Under the pieces are notes generated by a model, which was not told the DNA's origin, did not search any database, and worked only from the letters and a program-made list of their open reading frames with translations. A stretch of DNA of 64,000 nucleotides from Chitinophagaceae bacterium (GTDB taxonomy: Bacteria > Bacteroidota > Bacteroidia > Chitinophagales > Chitinophagaceae), in assembly GCA_013140985.1 (NCBI GenBank), contig JABFRU010000040.1, positions 29,514 through 93,513 of the forward strand, given 5' to 3'. The position numbers were made by a program, and so were the translations under genes. Below, one piece after another: positions 19,401 through 28,254 of the stretch (its first letter is position 1; the number at the start of each line of letters is the position of its first letter).

Positions 19401-20620
19401 CCGCTGCATTGGCAGCAAGTTATATTCCTGTTAATGCAACTTGTAATGGCGGCTCCGATGGTACGATCACCATAACAGCTACCGGTGGAAATGCAGGGTA
19501 TCAATATTCGCTGGACGGTGTGAATTTTCAACCATCCAATATATTTAATGTTATTGCAGGCTCATATACTGTTACGGTCAGGGATAGCAAAGGTTGTATT
19601 ACAACTATCCCGGCAACAGTTGGGTTGACCAACGATCTTACATTTACTCCAATGCTGGATGAAACCATTTGTGAAGGAACATCTGTTCAATTGAATAGTG
19701 TATCCAATGGATTGCAATATGCATGGACACCGGCAGGAGGTTTAAGTAATGCAACGATCGCCAATCCTGTTGCCAACCCGACAACCACCACTACTTATAC
19801 TATTACGATAACAAGAGGCCTTTGTACAGCAACCGATGATGTGATCGTCAATGTAAATCCGGCGCCGATACCCAATGCAGGGCCCGATGGATTTATCTGT
19901 TATGGTCAAACCTATACATTGCAGGGATCTGGCGGTTCACAATATACATGGACGCCGTCCACTTATTTGAATGATGCCACTATTGCCAACCCTGTTTCTA
20001 ATCCTGCAAGAACGATCACTTATACATTATCAGAAGTGACAGATGCTATCGGTTGCAAGTCGCTGACAACAGATGTGGTAACAGTAGATGTAACACCGCC
20101 GATAAAAGTGACCACCTTCCCGTTTGATACGGTTGCTTATGCAGGTGACCAGTTCCAGCTCAATGCAACATCCATTGCTAATATTTATACATGGTCGCCG
20201 GCTGTTGGATTAAGCAATCCGAATATTGCCAACCCTGTTGTAACGGTCGGCCCGATCGGTAGTGATGTACTGTACCAGGTCACTGCTTCCACGATTGCAG
20301 GTTGCAAAGGCGAAGGCTATGTAAGAATAAAAGTATATACCGGTCCCGATATTTATATGCCTACCGGCTTTACACCCAACAATGATGGCAAGAACGATAA
20401 GTTCACACCATTCCCGGTTGGTATCAATTCCATAACATATTTCCGTGTATTCAACCGTTGGGGCCAGCTTGTTTTCTCCAGCAATAAATTACATGATGGT
20501 TGGGATGGAAAATTGGGAGGTATGGAACAACCTAATGCTGTTTATGTCTGGATGGTGGAAGGTATCACCAAGGATAACAAAGTGATCACCAAGCGGGGAA
20601 CGGTGACGCTGATCCGGTAA
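16424..20620 (+). CDS. Giant secreted protein: nidogen-like N-terminus, nine SprB repeats, type B T9SS C-terminal domain
   Basis: A 1398-residue secreted protein. The signal peptide ends near residue 25 (SGTATSQNFSF). Residues about 30-270 form a domain with GFPFPFYGTVYNDLVVSTNGYVSFD and HQIILYESTGIFEVKIFD segments, resembling nidogen (NIDO)-like extracellular domains. From about 352 to 1072 there are nine tandem repeats of roughly 78 residues with the SprB-repeat pattern SC-NG-xxDGTITVT-GGxxPYxYSLDG. Next come three Ig/PKD-like WTPAxGLSN-type units, and a C-terminal gliding-associated/CHU_C domain from about 1305 (PTGFTPNNDGKNDKF, FNRWGQLVF, DGWDG, GTVTLIR). The C-terminal domain directs export by the type IX secretion system and surface attachment. 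A surface adhesin role is likely, as for SprB, but unproven. The next gene is a paralogue. Confidence 0.93.
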   Translation: MRLKPLRLLVLSGCLFILSGTATSQNFSFNCSRDTLVPGCPANLCITVKGIIPDIYGQSTTYSLNPGSFVSNCFPVYVAPNDPAGSPTTLSVDDTYSSVVNIGFPFPFYGTVYNDLVVSTNGYVSFDISLAGGSSHWQNRGDLPNTLYDRALIMGPYHDLFPGQPTSPTQLIQYQLFGTAPHRRWILSFYKVPLFQCTNLIENTHQIILYESTGIFEVKIFDKEICTTWIGGKAMVGIQDFTRTLGMTAPLRRMTDPAWGSIGMNETWRFAPNSGPSLFKRVELYDITGTTLIATGTTAPVITGCLEASFPNICAPAGAITSYLIKSVYEKFDDPTVEIFGYDTVRVNRANPLTGSAAPTPASCGASDGTITVSGVSGGTPAYEYSLDGITWQSSNVFTGLAAGTYTVYIRDNGAVCSTTLPSIVVTVTGTISETHSTTPAICAGSATGSITISAAGGTGPYTFSLNGAPAVPGTLPFTFNNLLPAGYSIQVYDLGTGCNTGLQAVFVSAAGGITGTSSHTAASCVGVNNGTFTATATSGTGPYTWSLDGAPAVPGASPYTFTNVSPGLHFVIITDLASGCSTAGLFENVAAGPGVTGTTSALSTSCAAISDGSITVNITAGTAPYTYVLDGGAPFTGGSPYTFNGVATGLHNITVTDANGCTNPLPPINVSAGIGVTGNTSSLSTSCPSAANGSITVTITTGAAPYTYVLDAGAPVSGGSPYTFNGVAAGAHNITVTDNNGCNISLPPVTVNPGPVLTGNNVMATTSCSGAADGTVTVTPVGGAGPYTFSLDGGAPQSGSVPFVFTGLAAGPHNVVITDAAGCQSAPIDATITAGPVLTTTASASPALCNGSATGSITVTAPTMGVGPYQYSLDNVIWQASNIFNGLVANTYTVYYQSSNGCSGSTPGIVVSAPASVSASHTTNPVSCNGLSDGTITITANGGVPPYQYSIDGGATWQASNVFTVAANNYPNILIRDANNCTTTQSATVTQPAALAASYIPVNATCNGGSDGTITITATGGNAGYQYSLDGVNFQPSNIFNVIAGSYTVTVRDSKGCITTIPATVGLTNDLTFTPMLDETICEGTSVQLNSVSNGLQYAWTPAGGLSNATIANPVANPTTTTTYTITITRGLCTATDDVIVNVNPAPIPNAGPDGFICYGQTYTLQGSGGSQYTWTPSTYLNDATIANPVSNPARTITYTLSEVTDAIGCKSLTTDVVTVDVTPPIKVTTFPFDTVAYAGDQFQLNATSIANIYTWSPAVGLSNPNIANPVVTVGPIGSDVLYQVTASTIAGCKGEGYVRIKVYTGPDIYMPTGFTPNNDGKNDKFTPFPVGINSITYFRVFNRWGQLVFSSNKLHDGWDGKLGGMEQPNAVYVWMVEGITKDNKVITKRGTVTLIR

Positions 20621-20647
20621 GGAACAAAGAATAGTAAAGACATTGGA

Positions 20648-20676
20648 AGCCATTGCATTTGAGCAGTGGCTTTTTT
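20648..20676 (+). terminator. Intrinsic terminator after the first SprB-repeat gene
   Basis: AGCCATTGC and GCAGTGGCT form a 9-bp stem with one G-U pair and a 6-nt loop, followed by TTTTTATTA. It lies 28 bp after the stop codon. Confidence 0.8.
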
Positions 20677-20719
20677 ATTACCCTGTTCAGCAGTGATCTG
20701 GTTTGAAAAAAGTAAATAT

Positions 20720-20797
20720 TTCCCACAAAGACACGGGGGTCACAAAGCATTTATACTCAATCAAGACTTCACTGTGCTATTTGTGGCTTTGTGGGAA
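20720..20797. repeat. CACAAAG-type inverted repeat between the tandem paralogues
   Basis: TTCCCACAAAGACAC (20720-20734) pairs with GTGGCTTTGTGGGAA (20783-20797), 14 of 15 positions, with a 48-bp loop holding another CACAAAG word. A related copy follows the second paralogue at 25015-25088. The rest of the 291-bp gap holds only the terminator and a probable promoter region. Confidence 0.8.
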
Positions 20798-20911
20798 CCA
20801 AATTGAAATTGAGTCATTCCCCCTGTTCAGGGTATTTACTTTCGCCACTAATTTGTGTACCTTGTCAAGCTATTTTAGACCCCTGAAACCTTAGCCATTT
20901 ATACCCTGTAT

Positions 20912-23900
20912 ATGAAGCTGCTGAGAACCTTTATCTTCTATTTTTTCATGCTTATTTCAGCAGGGGGGCTGTATGCACAAAGCTTTACATTCAGTTGCAC
21001 AAGAGACAGTACCATCGGCCGCTGCGAAACACCAACCTGTTTTACACTAAAGGGCATCATCCCGGATATTCATGCATCATCAGGTTCTTATACGGTCAAC
21101 CCTATAGGGGTGACACCAACATCCTGTTTTCCTTTTTATGTGCAGCCGAATGATCCCACCGGCGACACAACTACACTTACACTGGATGATATTTACAGCG
21201 CTGTTGTCAGTATCGGTTTTCCTTTTCCTTTTTATGGCACAGTATATAATAATCTTATCGCCAGTTCCAATGGTGTTGTATCATTTGATGTTTCAAAAAG
21301 CGGGCAGTTTGCACATTACGGAATGTTGCGGGATGCATCCAATATGCTGAGTGCAACATCGGGTTTACCGGAAAATTTGCCAAGCAGTTTATATGACCCT
21401 GCATTGATCATGGGACCTTACCATGATCTGAATCCTGCTTATCCAACTTCACCCACAAGGATCGTTCAACGAAAAACAATTGGAACAGCGCCGCACCGCA
21501 GGTGGGTATTGAGTTTTTATAAAATGCCTTTGTATTCTATTGCCGGCGGTTGCAGTGGTTATATTGAGAACACCCACCAGATCGTTTTATATGAATCAAC
21601 CGGTATCATAGAAGTACTTGTCTTCAACAAGCAGGTATGTCCGACATGGAATAGTGGAAGGGCCATGATCGGCATACAGGATGGGTCAAGAACACAGGCA
21701 TTAATGGTAAATGGAAGAAGAGCATCTGATCCTTCCTGGAATGTAAGCAATGAAGCGTATCGTTTTGTTCCTGCAGGCGGGGCAACGCTTTTTAAAAGAG
21801 TGGAACTATATAATATCAGCGGAACATTGCTGGCAACCGGTACCACCACCAATCTCGGCAATGGAAGACTTGAAGCATCGTTCCCCAATATTTGTCCTGT
21901 TATCGGCGCCACTACCACTTATATCATCAGGTCTGTGTATCAAAAATTCAATGATCCTGCTGTAGAAATATTTGGTACCGATACGGTAAGAATAACAAAG
22001 AGTGCTTCCACCAATTTGAATGCAACTTATACAACTACCAATACAGGTTGCTTTACTCCATCGGGAACTATTACTGTTACAGTGCCTCCGGGAACTGCCA
22101 CGCCGCCCTACACATTTATACTGGATGGAGGTGCTCCTGTTTTTGGTAATAGTCCTTATACTCTTACCAATGTATCAGCCGGCCCGCATACATTACTTGT
22201 CGGCGATGCATCGCTGACCTGCACCAGCACACTTAGCCCAACAGTGATAAAGAATAACGACCTGCTGGCCAATCATACAACAACAGCTACGGCCTGTGCT
22301 GCGGTGAGTACAGGCACTATTACACTAACACCCACCAATGGAACCGGGCCTTATATGTATAAACTGGATGGTTTCCCATTTATACCGGGACTGGTGCCGC
22401 ATACATTTACCAATGTGTATGGAGGAAGTCATTTGGTGACAGTAATGGATGCTACCGGATGCCAGACAAATGAAATGACAATATTTGTTCCTGCAAATCC
22501 CGGTGTAAGTGGAAATACAACAAGCACAGTTTCTTCCTGTGCTGCGGTTGCCAATGCTACTATCACTGTTAATGCCAACGGAGGCATTGCACCATTCACC
22601 TGGCAATTAGATGGCGGGGTTCCGCAAACAGGTCCAAGCCCGCATGTGTTCAGCAATGTATTAGCAGGTCCTCATACAGTAAGGATCACAGATAATGCCG
22701 GTTGCTTCAGGGATATATCCGTTGATGTAATAGCAGGGCCGGGAGTAGATGGAAATACAAGCACCACTCCGGCATCCTGCCAGGGAATTAATAACGGAAC
22801 TATTACTGTGAATGCAACAGCCGGTGTAGCACCTTTTACATTTCAATTAGACGGAGGGCCTTTTCAAAACGGAACGAGTCCATATACATTTACCGGCGTT
22901 TCAGCCGGGCAGCATTTCATAACCATCCGGGATAATGTAGGATGCACAAGAGTACTCAACCCCACGGTAAATGCAGGTGCAGGACCGGTAGCGAACGCAA
23001 TATCATCTGCCACCTCTTGTAATGGAGCTGCCAATGGAACTATTACTGTAAATGTTTTGGGAGGAACTCCGCCTTATTCGTTTTCGCTTGATGGTTTGCC
23101 TTATGTAGTGGGAACATCACCTTACACATTCACCAATCTTACAGCCAATGCGCATACTGTTATTGTAAGAGATAACCCGGGCTGTATCAGCAATACTGTT
23201 ATTCTAAGTGTGCAGCCGGGCCCAACGATCACAACAAGCTATAGTAAAACTAATGTTTTGTGTAATGGTGGTTCGACAGGTTCTATTAGTATTAATCAGC
23301 CTTCGTTGGGCACAGCACCTTTTGAATATTCATTGAACGGCTCGCCCTGGCAAAGCAGCAATATGTTTACAGGGCTTGCTGCTAACACTTACACTATTTC
23401 TTACCGGTCGTCTAATGGTTGTGTAGGATCACAACAGGTTACTATTACAGAACCGGCCGTATTGACTGCTGCCACACCAATGGTGCCCGTTATTTGTAAT
23501 GGAGAAAGCAATGGCCGTATCACCATAAATCCTTCAGGAGGCACAGCACCCTATTTGTATTCTATCAATGGAGGAACAAGCTGGCAAAGCACCAATAGTT
23601 TTACTGTCCCGGCAGGTCAGTATATCATTACTATCAGGGATGCTAATAACTGTATGACCACAAGAACAGTTGATGTGACCGAGCCGGCTATATTGACTGC
23701 TACTTCAAATAATTCGAATGCTACTTGTGATGGAGGAAATGATGGAAGAATTGTAGTGACGGCCAATGGCGGCAATAATGCTTACCGGTATTCTATTGAC
23801 GGATCTCCTTTCCAGGTATCGAATATTTTTAATGTAGCGCCGGGCAGTTATACTATTATGGTAAGAGATGCATTGGGTTGTGATACATCATTTACTACTA

Positions 23901-24901
23901 CTGTAGGATTAACATTCAATCTCTTTCTTTCAAAACTGAATGATGTAAGCATTTGCGATGGTACCTCCACTCAACTGCAGTTGAATACGAACGGCAATAT
24001 ATTTACATGGACACCTTCAGCAGGATTAAGTGATACAACTATACGAAACCCGGTTGCTAACCCCGCTGCAACAACAAAATATTTTGTGACCGTGGTGCTT
24101 GGTCGTTGCGAATTGAAAGATTCTCTCATTGTAAAGGTGAATCCGGCACCAATACCAGATGCTGGCCCCGATGGTGATATTTGTTATGGTAAATCTTATA
24201 CATTGCTGGGATCGGGCGGGGCTCAATACAATTGGACGCCGGCCATCTACCTGAACACAACAATGGGGGCGAATCCTGTTGCGACACCCACAATAACGAC
24301 TACTTATACTTTATCTGTCATAGATGCGATTGGTTGTCATTCATTGGTAACAGACCAGGTAAAAGTCAAAGTATCTCAACCTATGCGGATCAATATGTAT
24401 CCCTTTGATACGGTGGGTTATCCCGGCCAGCAAATACAATTATATGCAACCTCAGCAGGTATCTCTTATACATGGTCGCCGGCAATACGGCTGAATAATG
24501 CATTTATACAAAATCCAATTGCAACCGTCGGAAATATCGGAGATGATATTATGTACCGGGTTACGGGGACAACGGCTGAAGGATGTAAAGGAGAGGGATA
24601 TGTGACCATCCGGGTAGCAAAAGGCCCTGATATTTATGTACCAACAGGATTTACTCCAAATGGCGATGGCAAGAATGATAAATTCACACCAAGACCGGTG
24701 GGAATTAAAAACTATAAATATTTCAAAGTATTCAATCGCTGGGGACAGGTGATCTTCTCAACGACCCGGATGGAAGATGGCTGGGATGGTACTATCGCCG
24801 GAAAAGAACAACCAGCCGGTGTATATGTATGGTCCGTCGAAGGAACTGCTTTTGATAACCGGGTAATAAGCAAAAAAGGTACAATTACCCTTATACGTTG
24901 A
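20912..24901 (+). CDS. Giant secreted protein: nidogen-like N-terminus, eight SprB repeats, type B T9SS C-terminal domain
   Basis: A 1329-residue tandem paralogue of the preceding gene with the same domain order. A signal peptide (about 1-23, ending LYAQS) precedes a nidogen-like domain (GFPFPFYGTVYNNLIASSNGVVSFD, quoted as two parts: GFPFPFYG and NNLIASSNGVVSFD). Eight SprB-type repeats span about 370-1010, each with a conserved Cys and a TITVN-GG-PF-LDG core, followed by Ig/PKD-like WTPSAGLSDTTIRNP-type units and the C-terminal CHU_C domain (PTGFTPNGDGKNDKF, FNRWGQVIF, DGWDG, GTITLIR). N- and C-terminal modules are more alike between the paralogues than the repeat array, where one repeat has been gained or lost. 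Export by T9SS is well supported; the ligand is unknown. It has its own leader after the terminator and CACAAAG hairpin. Confidence 0.93.
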   Translation: MKLLRTFIFYFFMLISAGGLYAQSFTFSCTRDSTIGRCETPTCFTLKGIIPDIHASSGSYTVNPIGVTPTSCFPFYVQPNDPTGDTTTLTLDDIYSAVVSIGFPFPFYGTVYNNLIASSNGVVSFDVSKSGQFAHYGMLRDASNMLSATSGLPENLPSSLYDPALIMGPYHDLNPAYPTSPTRIVQRKTIGTAPHRRWVLSFYKMPLYSIAGGCSGYIENTHQIVLYESTGIIEVLVFNKQVCPTWNSGRAMIGIQDGSRTQALMVNGRRASDPSWNVSNEAYRFVPAGGATLFKRVELYNISGTLLATGTTTNLGNGRLEASFPNICPVIGATTTYIIRSVYQKFNDPAVEIFGTDTVRITKSASTNLNATYTTTNTGCFTPSGTITVTVPPGTATPPYTFILDGGAPVFGNSPYTLTNVSAGPHTLLVGDASLTCTSTLSPTVIKNNDLLANHTTTATACAAVSTGTITLTPTNGTGPYMYKLDGFPFIPGLVPHTFTNVYGGSHLVTVMDATGCQTNEMTIFVPANPGVSGNTTSTVSSCAAVANATITVNANGGIAPFTWQLDGGVPQTGPSPHVFSNVLAGPHTVRITDNAGCFRDISVDVIAGPGVDGNTSTTPASCQGINNGTITVNATAGVAPFTFQLDGGPFQNGTSPYTFTGVSAGQHFITIRDNVGCTRVLNPTVNAGAGPVANAISSATSCNGAANGTITVNVLGGTPPYSFSLDGLPYVVGTSPYTFTNLTANAHTVIVRDNPGCISNTVILSVQPGPTITTSYSKTNVLCNGGSTGSISINQPSLGTAPFEYSLNGSPWQSSNMFTGLAANTYTISYRSSNGCVGSQQVTITEPAVLTAATPMVPVICNGESNGRITINPSGGTAPYLYSINGGTSWQSTNSFTVPAGQYIITIRDANNCMTTRTVDVTEPAILTATSNNSNATCDGGNDGRIVVTANGGNNAYRYSIDGSPFQVSNIFNVAPGSYTIMVRDALGCDTSFTTTVGLTFNLFLSKLNDVSICDGTSTQLQLNTNGNIFTWTPSAGLSDTTIRNPVANPAATTKYFVTVVLGRCELKDSLIVKVNPAPIPDAGPDGDICYGKSYTLLGSGGAQYNWTPAIYLNTTMGANPVATPTITTTYTLSVIDAIGCHSLVTDQVKVKVSQPMRINMYPFDTVGYPGQQIQLYATSAGISYTWSPAIRLNNAFIQNPIATVGNIGDDIMYRVTGTTAEGCKGEGYVTIRVAKGPDIYVPTGFTPNGDGKNDKFTPRPVGIKNYKYFKVFNRWGQVIFSTTRMEDGWDGTIAGKEQPAGVYVWSVEGTAFDNRVISKKGTITLIR

Positions 24902-25014
24902 TAACTCTTCATTCTGTCTGAATAAAATCTGCTAAAACAGGATGATTTCATTCGTAGCCCTTTTACTGAACCCTTAATTTTGCTCTGCTTAAACAAGGGG
25001 TTGGCTTAGAAATG

Positions 25015-25088
25015 TTTCCCACAAAGCCACTAAAACCACAAAGAAAAGGGTGTTTTTTGTTTTGTGAACTTTGTGTCTTGGTGGGAAA
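25015..25088. repeat. CACAAAG-type inverted repeat upstream of purA
   Basis: TTTCCCAC...CCACAAAG words (25015-25042) face GTTTTGTGAACTTTGTG and GGTGGGAAA (25059-25088). It ends 15 bp before the purA start, and the longest frame of purA (from 25064) runs into it, which argues for the downstream start. Confidence 0.75.
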
Positions 25089-25102
25089 AAATCACAAAAA
25101 AT

Positions 25103-26365
25103 ATGGTAGATGTAATACTCGGCCTCCAATGGGGCGATGAAGGAAAAGGAAAGATCGTTGATTTTTTTGCCAAAGACTATGATGTAGTAGCCCGTTTCCA
25201 GGGGGGGCCTAATGCAGGACATACATTGTATGTGAATGATAAAAAAGTGGTCTTGCATCAAATACCTTCCGGGGTATTTCATAAAGGGATAACAAACCTG
25301 ATCGGTAATGGAGTTGTGCTTGACCCGGTTACATTGAAAAGAGAATGTGATACGGTGGCCTCTTTTGGCATTGATCTTAAAAAAAATCTTTTCATTGCAG
25401 AAAGAGCCCATCTCATTTTACCTACGCACCGGGCGTTGGATAAGGCAGCTGAATTATCAAAAGGCAATCAGAAGATCGGTTCCACTTTAAAAGGTATCGG
25501 GCCTACCTACATGGATAAGACCGGGAGGAATGGTTTAAGGGTAGGTGATCTGCTGGATAAAAATTTTACCACATCCTATATCAAACTGCGGTTAAAGCAT
25601 CAGCGCTTGCTGGATAATTATAATTTCCAGGAAGACATTACTGCATGGGAACAGGAATTTTTTGAGGCACTTGAATTTCTGAAAGAGCTGAACATTGTGA
25701 ATGGAGAGTATTTTATCAATGATAAAATAAATGCGGGAAAGAGGATACTGGCAGAAGGCGCACAGGGGAGTATGCTGGATATTGATTTTGGAACCTTCCC
25801 CTATGTCACATCATCCAATACGATCTCAGCAGGAGTGTGCAGTGGGCTTGGTATTGCTCCGCAAAAAATAAGAGATGTGATCGGTGTAACAAAAGCTTAT
25901 TGTACCAGGGTGGGTGGCGGACCTTTTCCTACAGAACTGGATAATGAAACAGGAGAGGAGTTAAGAAAGATCGGGAATGAATTTGGCGCAACTACCGGTC
26001 GCCCCCGCAGGTGCGGATGGATCGACCTTGTGGCATTGCATTTTGCCTGCATGATCAATGGGGTAACAAAAATTGTGATGACAAAGGCTGATGTGCTGGA
26101 CGCTTTTAAAGAATTACAGGTATGTACTGCTTACAAACTGGACGGAAAAGAAAGCCGGGAAGTTCCCTTCCAGATGGAGAGAAAAATCCCGGAACCGGTT
26201 TATAAGTCATTTGCAGGGTGGAATACACCAAGCAGTGCAGCGAATTCGTATGAAGTATTGCCTGAAACAATGAAAGTTTACGTTAATTTTATTAATGAGT
26301 ACCTGGGGGTCAGCATAAAGTACATTTCAAACGGCCCGGGCAGGGATCAGATCATCCTTGTTTAA
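25103..26365 (+). CDS. purA: Adenylosuccinate synthetase
   Basis: A 420-residue GTP-dependent enzyme making adenylosuccinate from IMP and aspartate, the first committed step to AMP. It begins MVDVILGLQWGDEGKGK with the phosphate-binding loop. Further signatures are NAGHTLY, GNGVVLDP, STLKGIGPTYMDKTGRNGLR (IMP/arginine loop), EGAQGSMLDIDFGTFPYVT and TGRPRRCGWID. The frame is open for 13 codons upstream, but those lie in the CACAAAG repeat, so the start at 25103 is chosen. Length and all motifs are typical. It stands between the second adhesin gene and a small acidic protein and is likely transcribed on its own. Confidence 0.97.
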   Translation: MVDVILGLQWGDEGKGKIVDFFAKDYDVVARFQGGPNAGHTLYVNDKKVVLHQIPSGVFHKGITNLIGNGVVLDPVTLKRECDTVASFGIDLKKNLFIAERAHLILPTHRALDKAAELSKGNQKIGSTLKGIGPTYMDKTGRNGLRVGDLLDKNFTTSYIKLRLKHQRLLDNYNFQEDITAWEQEFFEALEFLKELNIVNGEYFINDKINAGKRILAEGAQGSMLDIDFGTFPYVTSSNTISAGVCSGLGIAPQKIRDVIGVTKAYCTRVGGGPFPTELDNETGEELRKIGNEFGATTGRPRRCGWIDLVALHFACMINGVTKIVMTKADVLDAFKELQVCTAYKLDGKESREVPFQMERKIPEPVYKSFAGWNTPSSAANSYEVLPETMKVYVNFINEYLGVSIKYISNGPGRDQIILV

Positions 26366-26467
26366 ATAGATTTGTGACCAGTGACTGCTAAAGAGAAAAA
26401 AACTAATTTAAAAATTTGGAGGATTAAAAACTTCGCTGAAATTTTACAGCAATAATCCTTTTAGACT

Positions 26468-26902
26468 ATGGCATCCAAACCTGATAAAAAGTCTCCCGGG
26501 AAAACTGGTGCATCATCATCCAATGCTTCGGCCGGGAAAGATAGTCCTAAGCCGAAAAAGCAAACGGAAGAAGCAGATGATGACGATCCGGATGATGATG
26601 AAATGGAAACCCCTGCAGCTAAGAAAGGCAGTAAGGCAGCGGCATCCTCAAAGAAAGATGAAGATGACGATGATGATGTAGATGATGGACCAGATGATTG
26701 GGAAAAACCTGAAGAAGAAGAGGAGTGGGATCCTGACTTCGAGGAATTTGATATTCCCAAATCAAAAGGGAAAAAAGCAGGCGGCGTTGCAGGCGGCAAA
26801 AAAGGTGAGGAAGAAGAAGATTTCAAATTCGAGGACGATGAATTCAAAGACCTCTTTAATGATAAAGGTGGATACGATGATGACGAAGAGGACGATTATT
26901 AA
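26468..26902 (+). CDS. Highly acidic low-complexity protein
   Basis: A 144-residue protein dominated by Asp and Glu, with Lys/Ser/Ala-rich stretches. The N-terminus is basic and Ser/Lys-rich (to about residue 35), followed by Asp tracts (EADDDDPDDDEME, EDDDDDVDDGPDDWEKP). The C-terminal half has two short hydrophobic-acidic motifs, WDPDFEEFDIPKSKGKK and DFKFEDDEFKDLFND, that are the only segments likely to be conserved. It is predicted to be disordered with no signal or membrane segment. Acidic tails of this kind are sometimes mislabelled as DNA primase or RNA polymerase delta in Bacteroidota databases; I see no catalytic motif supporting either. It lies between purA and pabB on the same strand, 23 bp before pabB. 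Confidence 0.7.
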   Translation: MASKPDKKSPGKTGASSSNASAGKDSPKPKKQTEEADDDDPDDDEMETPAAKKGSKAAASSKKDEDDDDDVDDGPDDWEKPEEEEEWDPDFEEFDIPKSKGKKAGGVAGGKKGEEEEDFKFEDDEFKDLFNDKGGYDDDEEDDY

Positions 26903-26925
26903 TTGAAGATCTCCCGCAATCTATT

Positions 26926-28251
26926 TTGAATACAACCAAAACTAACTGCACATTTTCTATCAGTGATCTTGGGAGTGTGAAGCAAAAAGTGTTGAACTGG
27001 GCAAAACGGTTCAACACTTTTTGTTTTTTGGATAATCATCAATACCAGATCAGGCCACATTCAGAAGAATGCCTGCTGGCAGCAGGAGTGAAAAGAGAAT
27101 TAAGTGCCAATGCAGGAAGTGCATTAAAGCAATTACAGGATTTTATTCATTACCGGTCAGACGGGGACCGTCAGGCCAACTGGCTTTTTGGTCACCTGGG
27201 TTATGATCTGAAAAATGAAATAGAAGATCTCTCATCTGATCATTTTGACGGAGTAGGCTTCCCCGACATGTATTTCTTTGAGCCTGAAATACTGATTCGG
27301 CTGAATGAAAAGGAAATGATCATTGAAAGTAATGATGCAGAAAAGATTTTTAATGAGATACTCAATGAAAGAAACAGGGCAGAGGATTCTTATCATTTGC
27401 CAAACATTCAAAGCCGTCTTTCAAAAGAAGAATACATTGATATTATCACTCAGCTCAGGCAACATATTTTGCGGGGAGATTGTTATGAAATTAATTTTTG
27501 CCAGGAATTTTTTGCAGAGAATACTTCTATTAACCCGGTAGCAGTTTATAAAAAACTCAGTACTGTTTCACCCAATCCATTTTCTGCGCTATATAAGATA
27601 AACGACAGGTGGCTGATCTGTGCCAGCCCTGAACGGTTTTTAAAAAAAGAGGGCAATACGATATTGTCACAACCGATCAAAGGAACATCGCAGCGTATAA
27701 TAAATGATAAACAAAAAGATGAACAGAACAGGGAAGAGTTATTCGTTAGCTCCAAAGACCGGTCAGAAAATGTGATGGTGGTGGACCTGGTAAGGAATGA
27801 TCTTTCCAAAGTTTGTAAAGACGGAACGGTAAAAGTGGATGAGTTGTATGGCATCTATTCTTTTCCGCAAGTACATCAAATGATATCAACAGTAAGCGGT
27901 GAATTGAGGAATGATATTTCTTTTACTGATATCATCAGGGCCACTTTCCCAATGGGCTCCATGACCGGCGCTCCAAAGAAAAGAGTGATGGAGCTGATCG
28001 AACAATATGAAAAAACAAAGCGGGCTATTTTCTCTGGTGCCGTCGGGTATATTTCACCGGGAAATAATTTTGATTTTAATGTTGTTATCCGGAGTATCAT
28101 GTACAATGCCGTTACAAAATATCTTTCTTTCCAGGCGGGCTCGGGTATTATTTATTACAGTGATCCCGAAAAAGAGTGGGAAGAATGTTTGCTGAAAGCA
28201 GAAGCAATAAAAAAAGTGCTGTCCGAAACGGACTCCATCGGAGAAGAATAA
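26926..28251 (+). CDS. pabB: Aminodeoxychorismate synthase component I
   Basis: A 441-residue chorismate-utilising enzyme giving 4-amino-4-deoxychorismate for folate synthesis, needing a glutaminase partner (PabA) that is not in this window. The C-terminal chorismate-binding domain contains GDCYEINFCQEF, CASPERFL, PIKGTSQR, DRSENVMVVDLVRNDLSKVC (quoted in part: VDLVRNDLS) and GSMTGAPKKRVMELI. The Lys252 in PIKGT is the residue that distinguishes aminodeoxychorismate synthases from anthranilate synthases, which have Ala there. The start is TTG at 26926; the next Met is about 100 codons in, so a non-ATG start is needed. It converges with the transglycosylase gene, with only 3 bp between stop codons. 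Confidence 0.92.
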   Translation: MNTTKTNCTFSISDLGSVKQKVLNWAKRFNTFCFLDNHQYQIRPHSEECLLAAGVKRELSANAGSALKQLQDFIHYRSDGDRQANWLFGHLGYDLKNEIEDLSSDHFDGVGFPDMYFFEPEILIRLNEKEMIIESNDAEKIFNEILNERNRAEDSYHLPNIQSRLSKEEYIDIITQLRQHILRGDCYEINFCQEFFAENTSINPVAVYKKLSTVSPNPFSALYKINDRWLICASPERFLKKEGNTILSQPIKGTSQRIINDKQKDEQNREELFVSSKDRSENVMVVDLVRNDLSKVCKDGTVKVDELYGIYSFPQVHQMISTVSGELRNDISFTDIIRATFPMGSMTGAPKKRVMELIEQYEKTKRAIFSGAVGYISPGNNFDFNVVIRSIMYNAVTKYLSFQAGSGIIYYSDPEKEWEECLLKAEAIKKVLSETDSIGEE

Positions 28252-28254
28252 TTT

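Noticed and set aside
16424..24901. Claim that the organism glides
   Set aside because: The C-terminal domain is named for gliding but only shows T9SS export; no gld or spr machinery genes are in the window.
26461..26847. Serine-rich minus-strand frame of 128 codons
   Set aside because: It is the complement of Asp/Glu-rich codons (GAT/GAA read as ATC/TTC/TCA); the acidic plus-strand gene in the correct context explains it.
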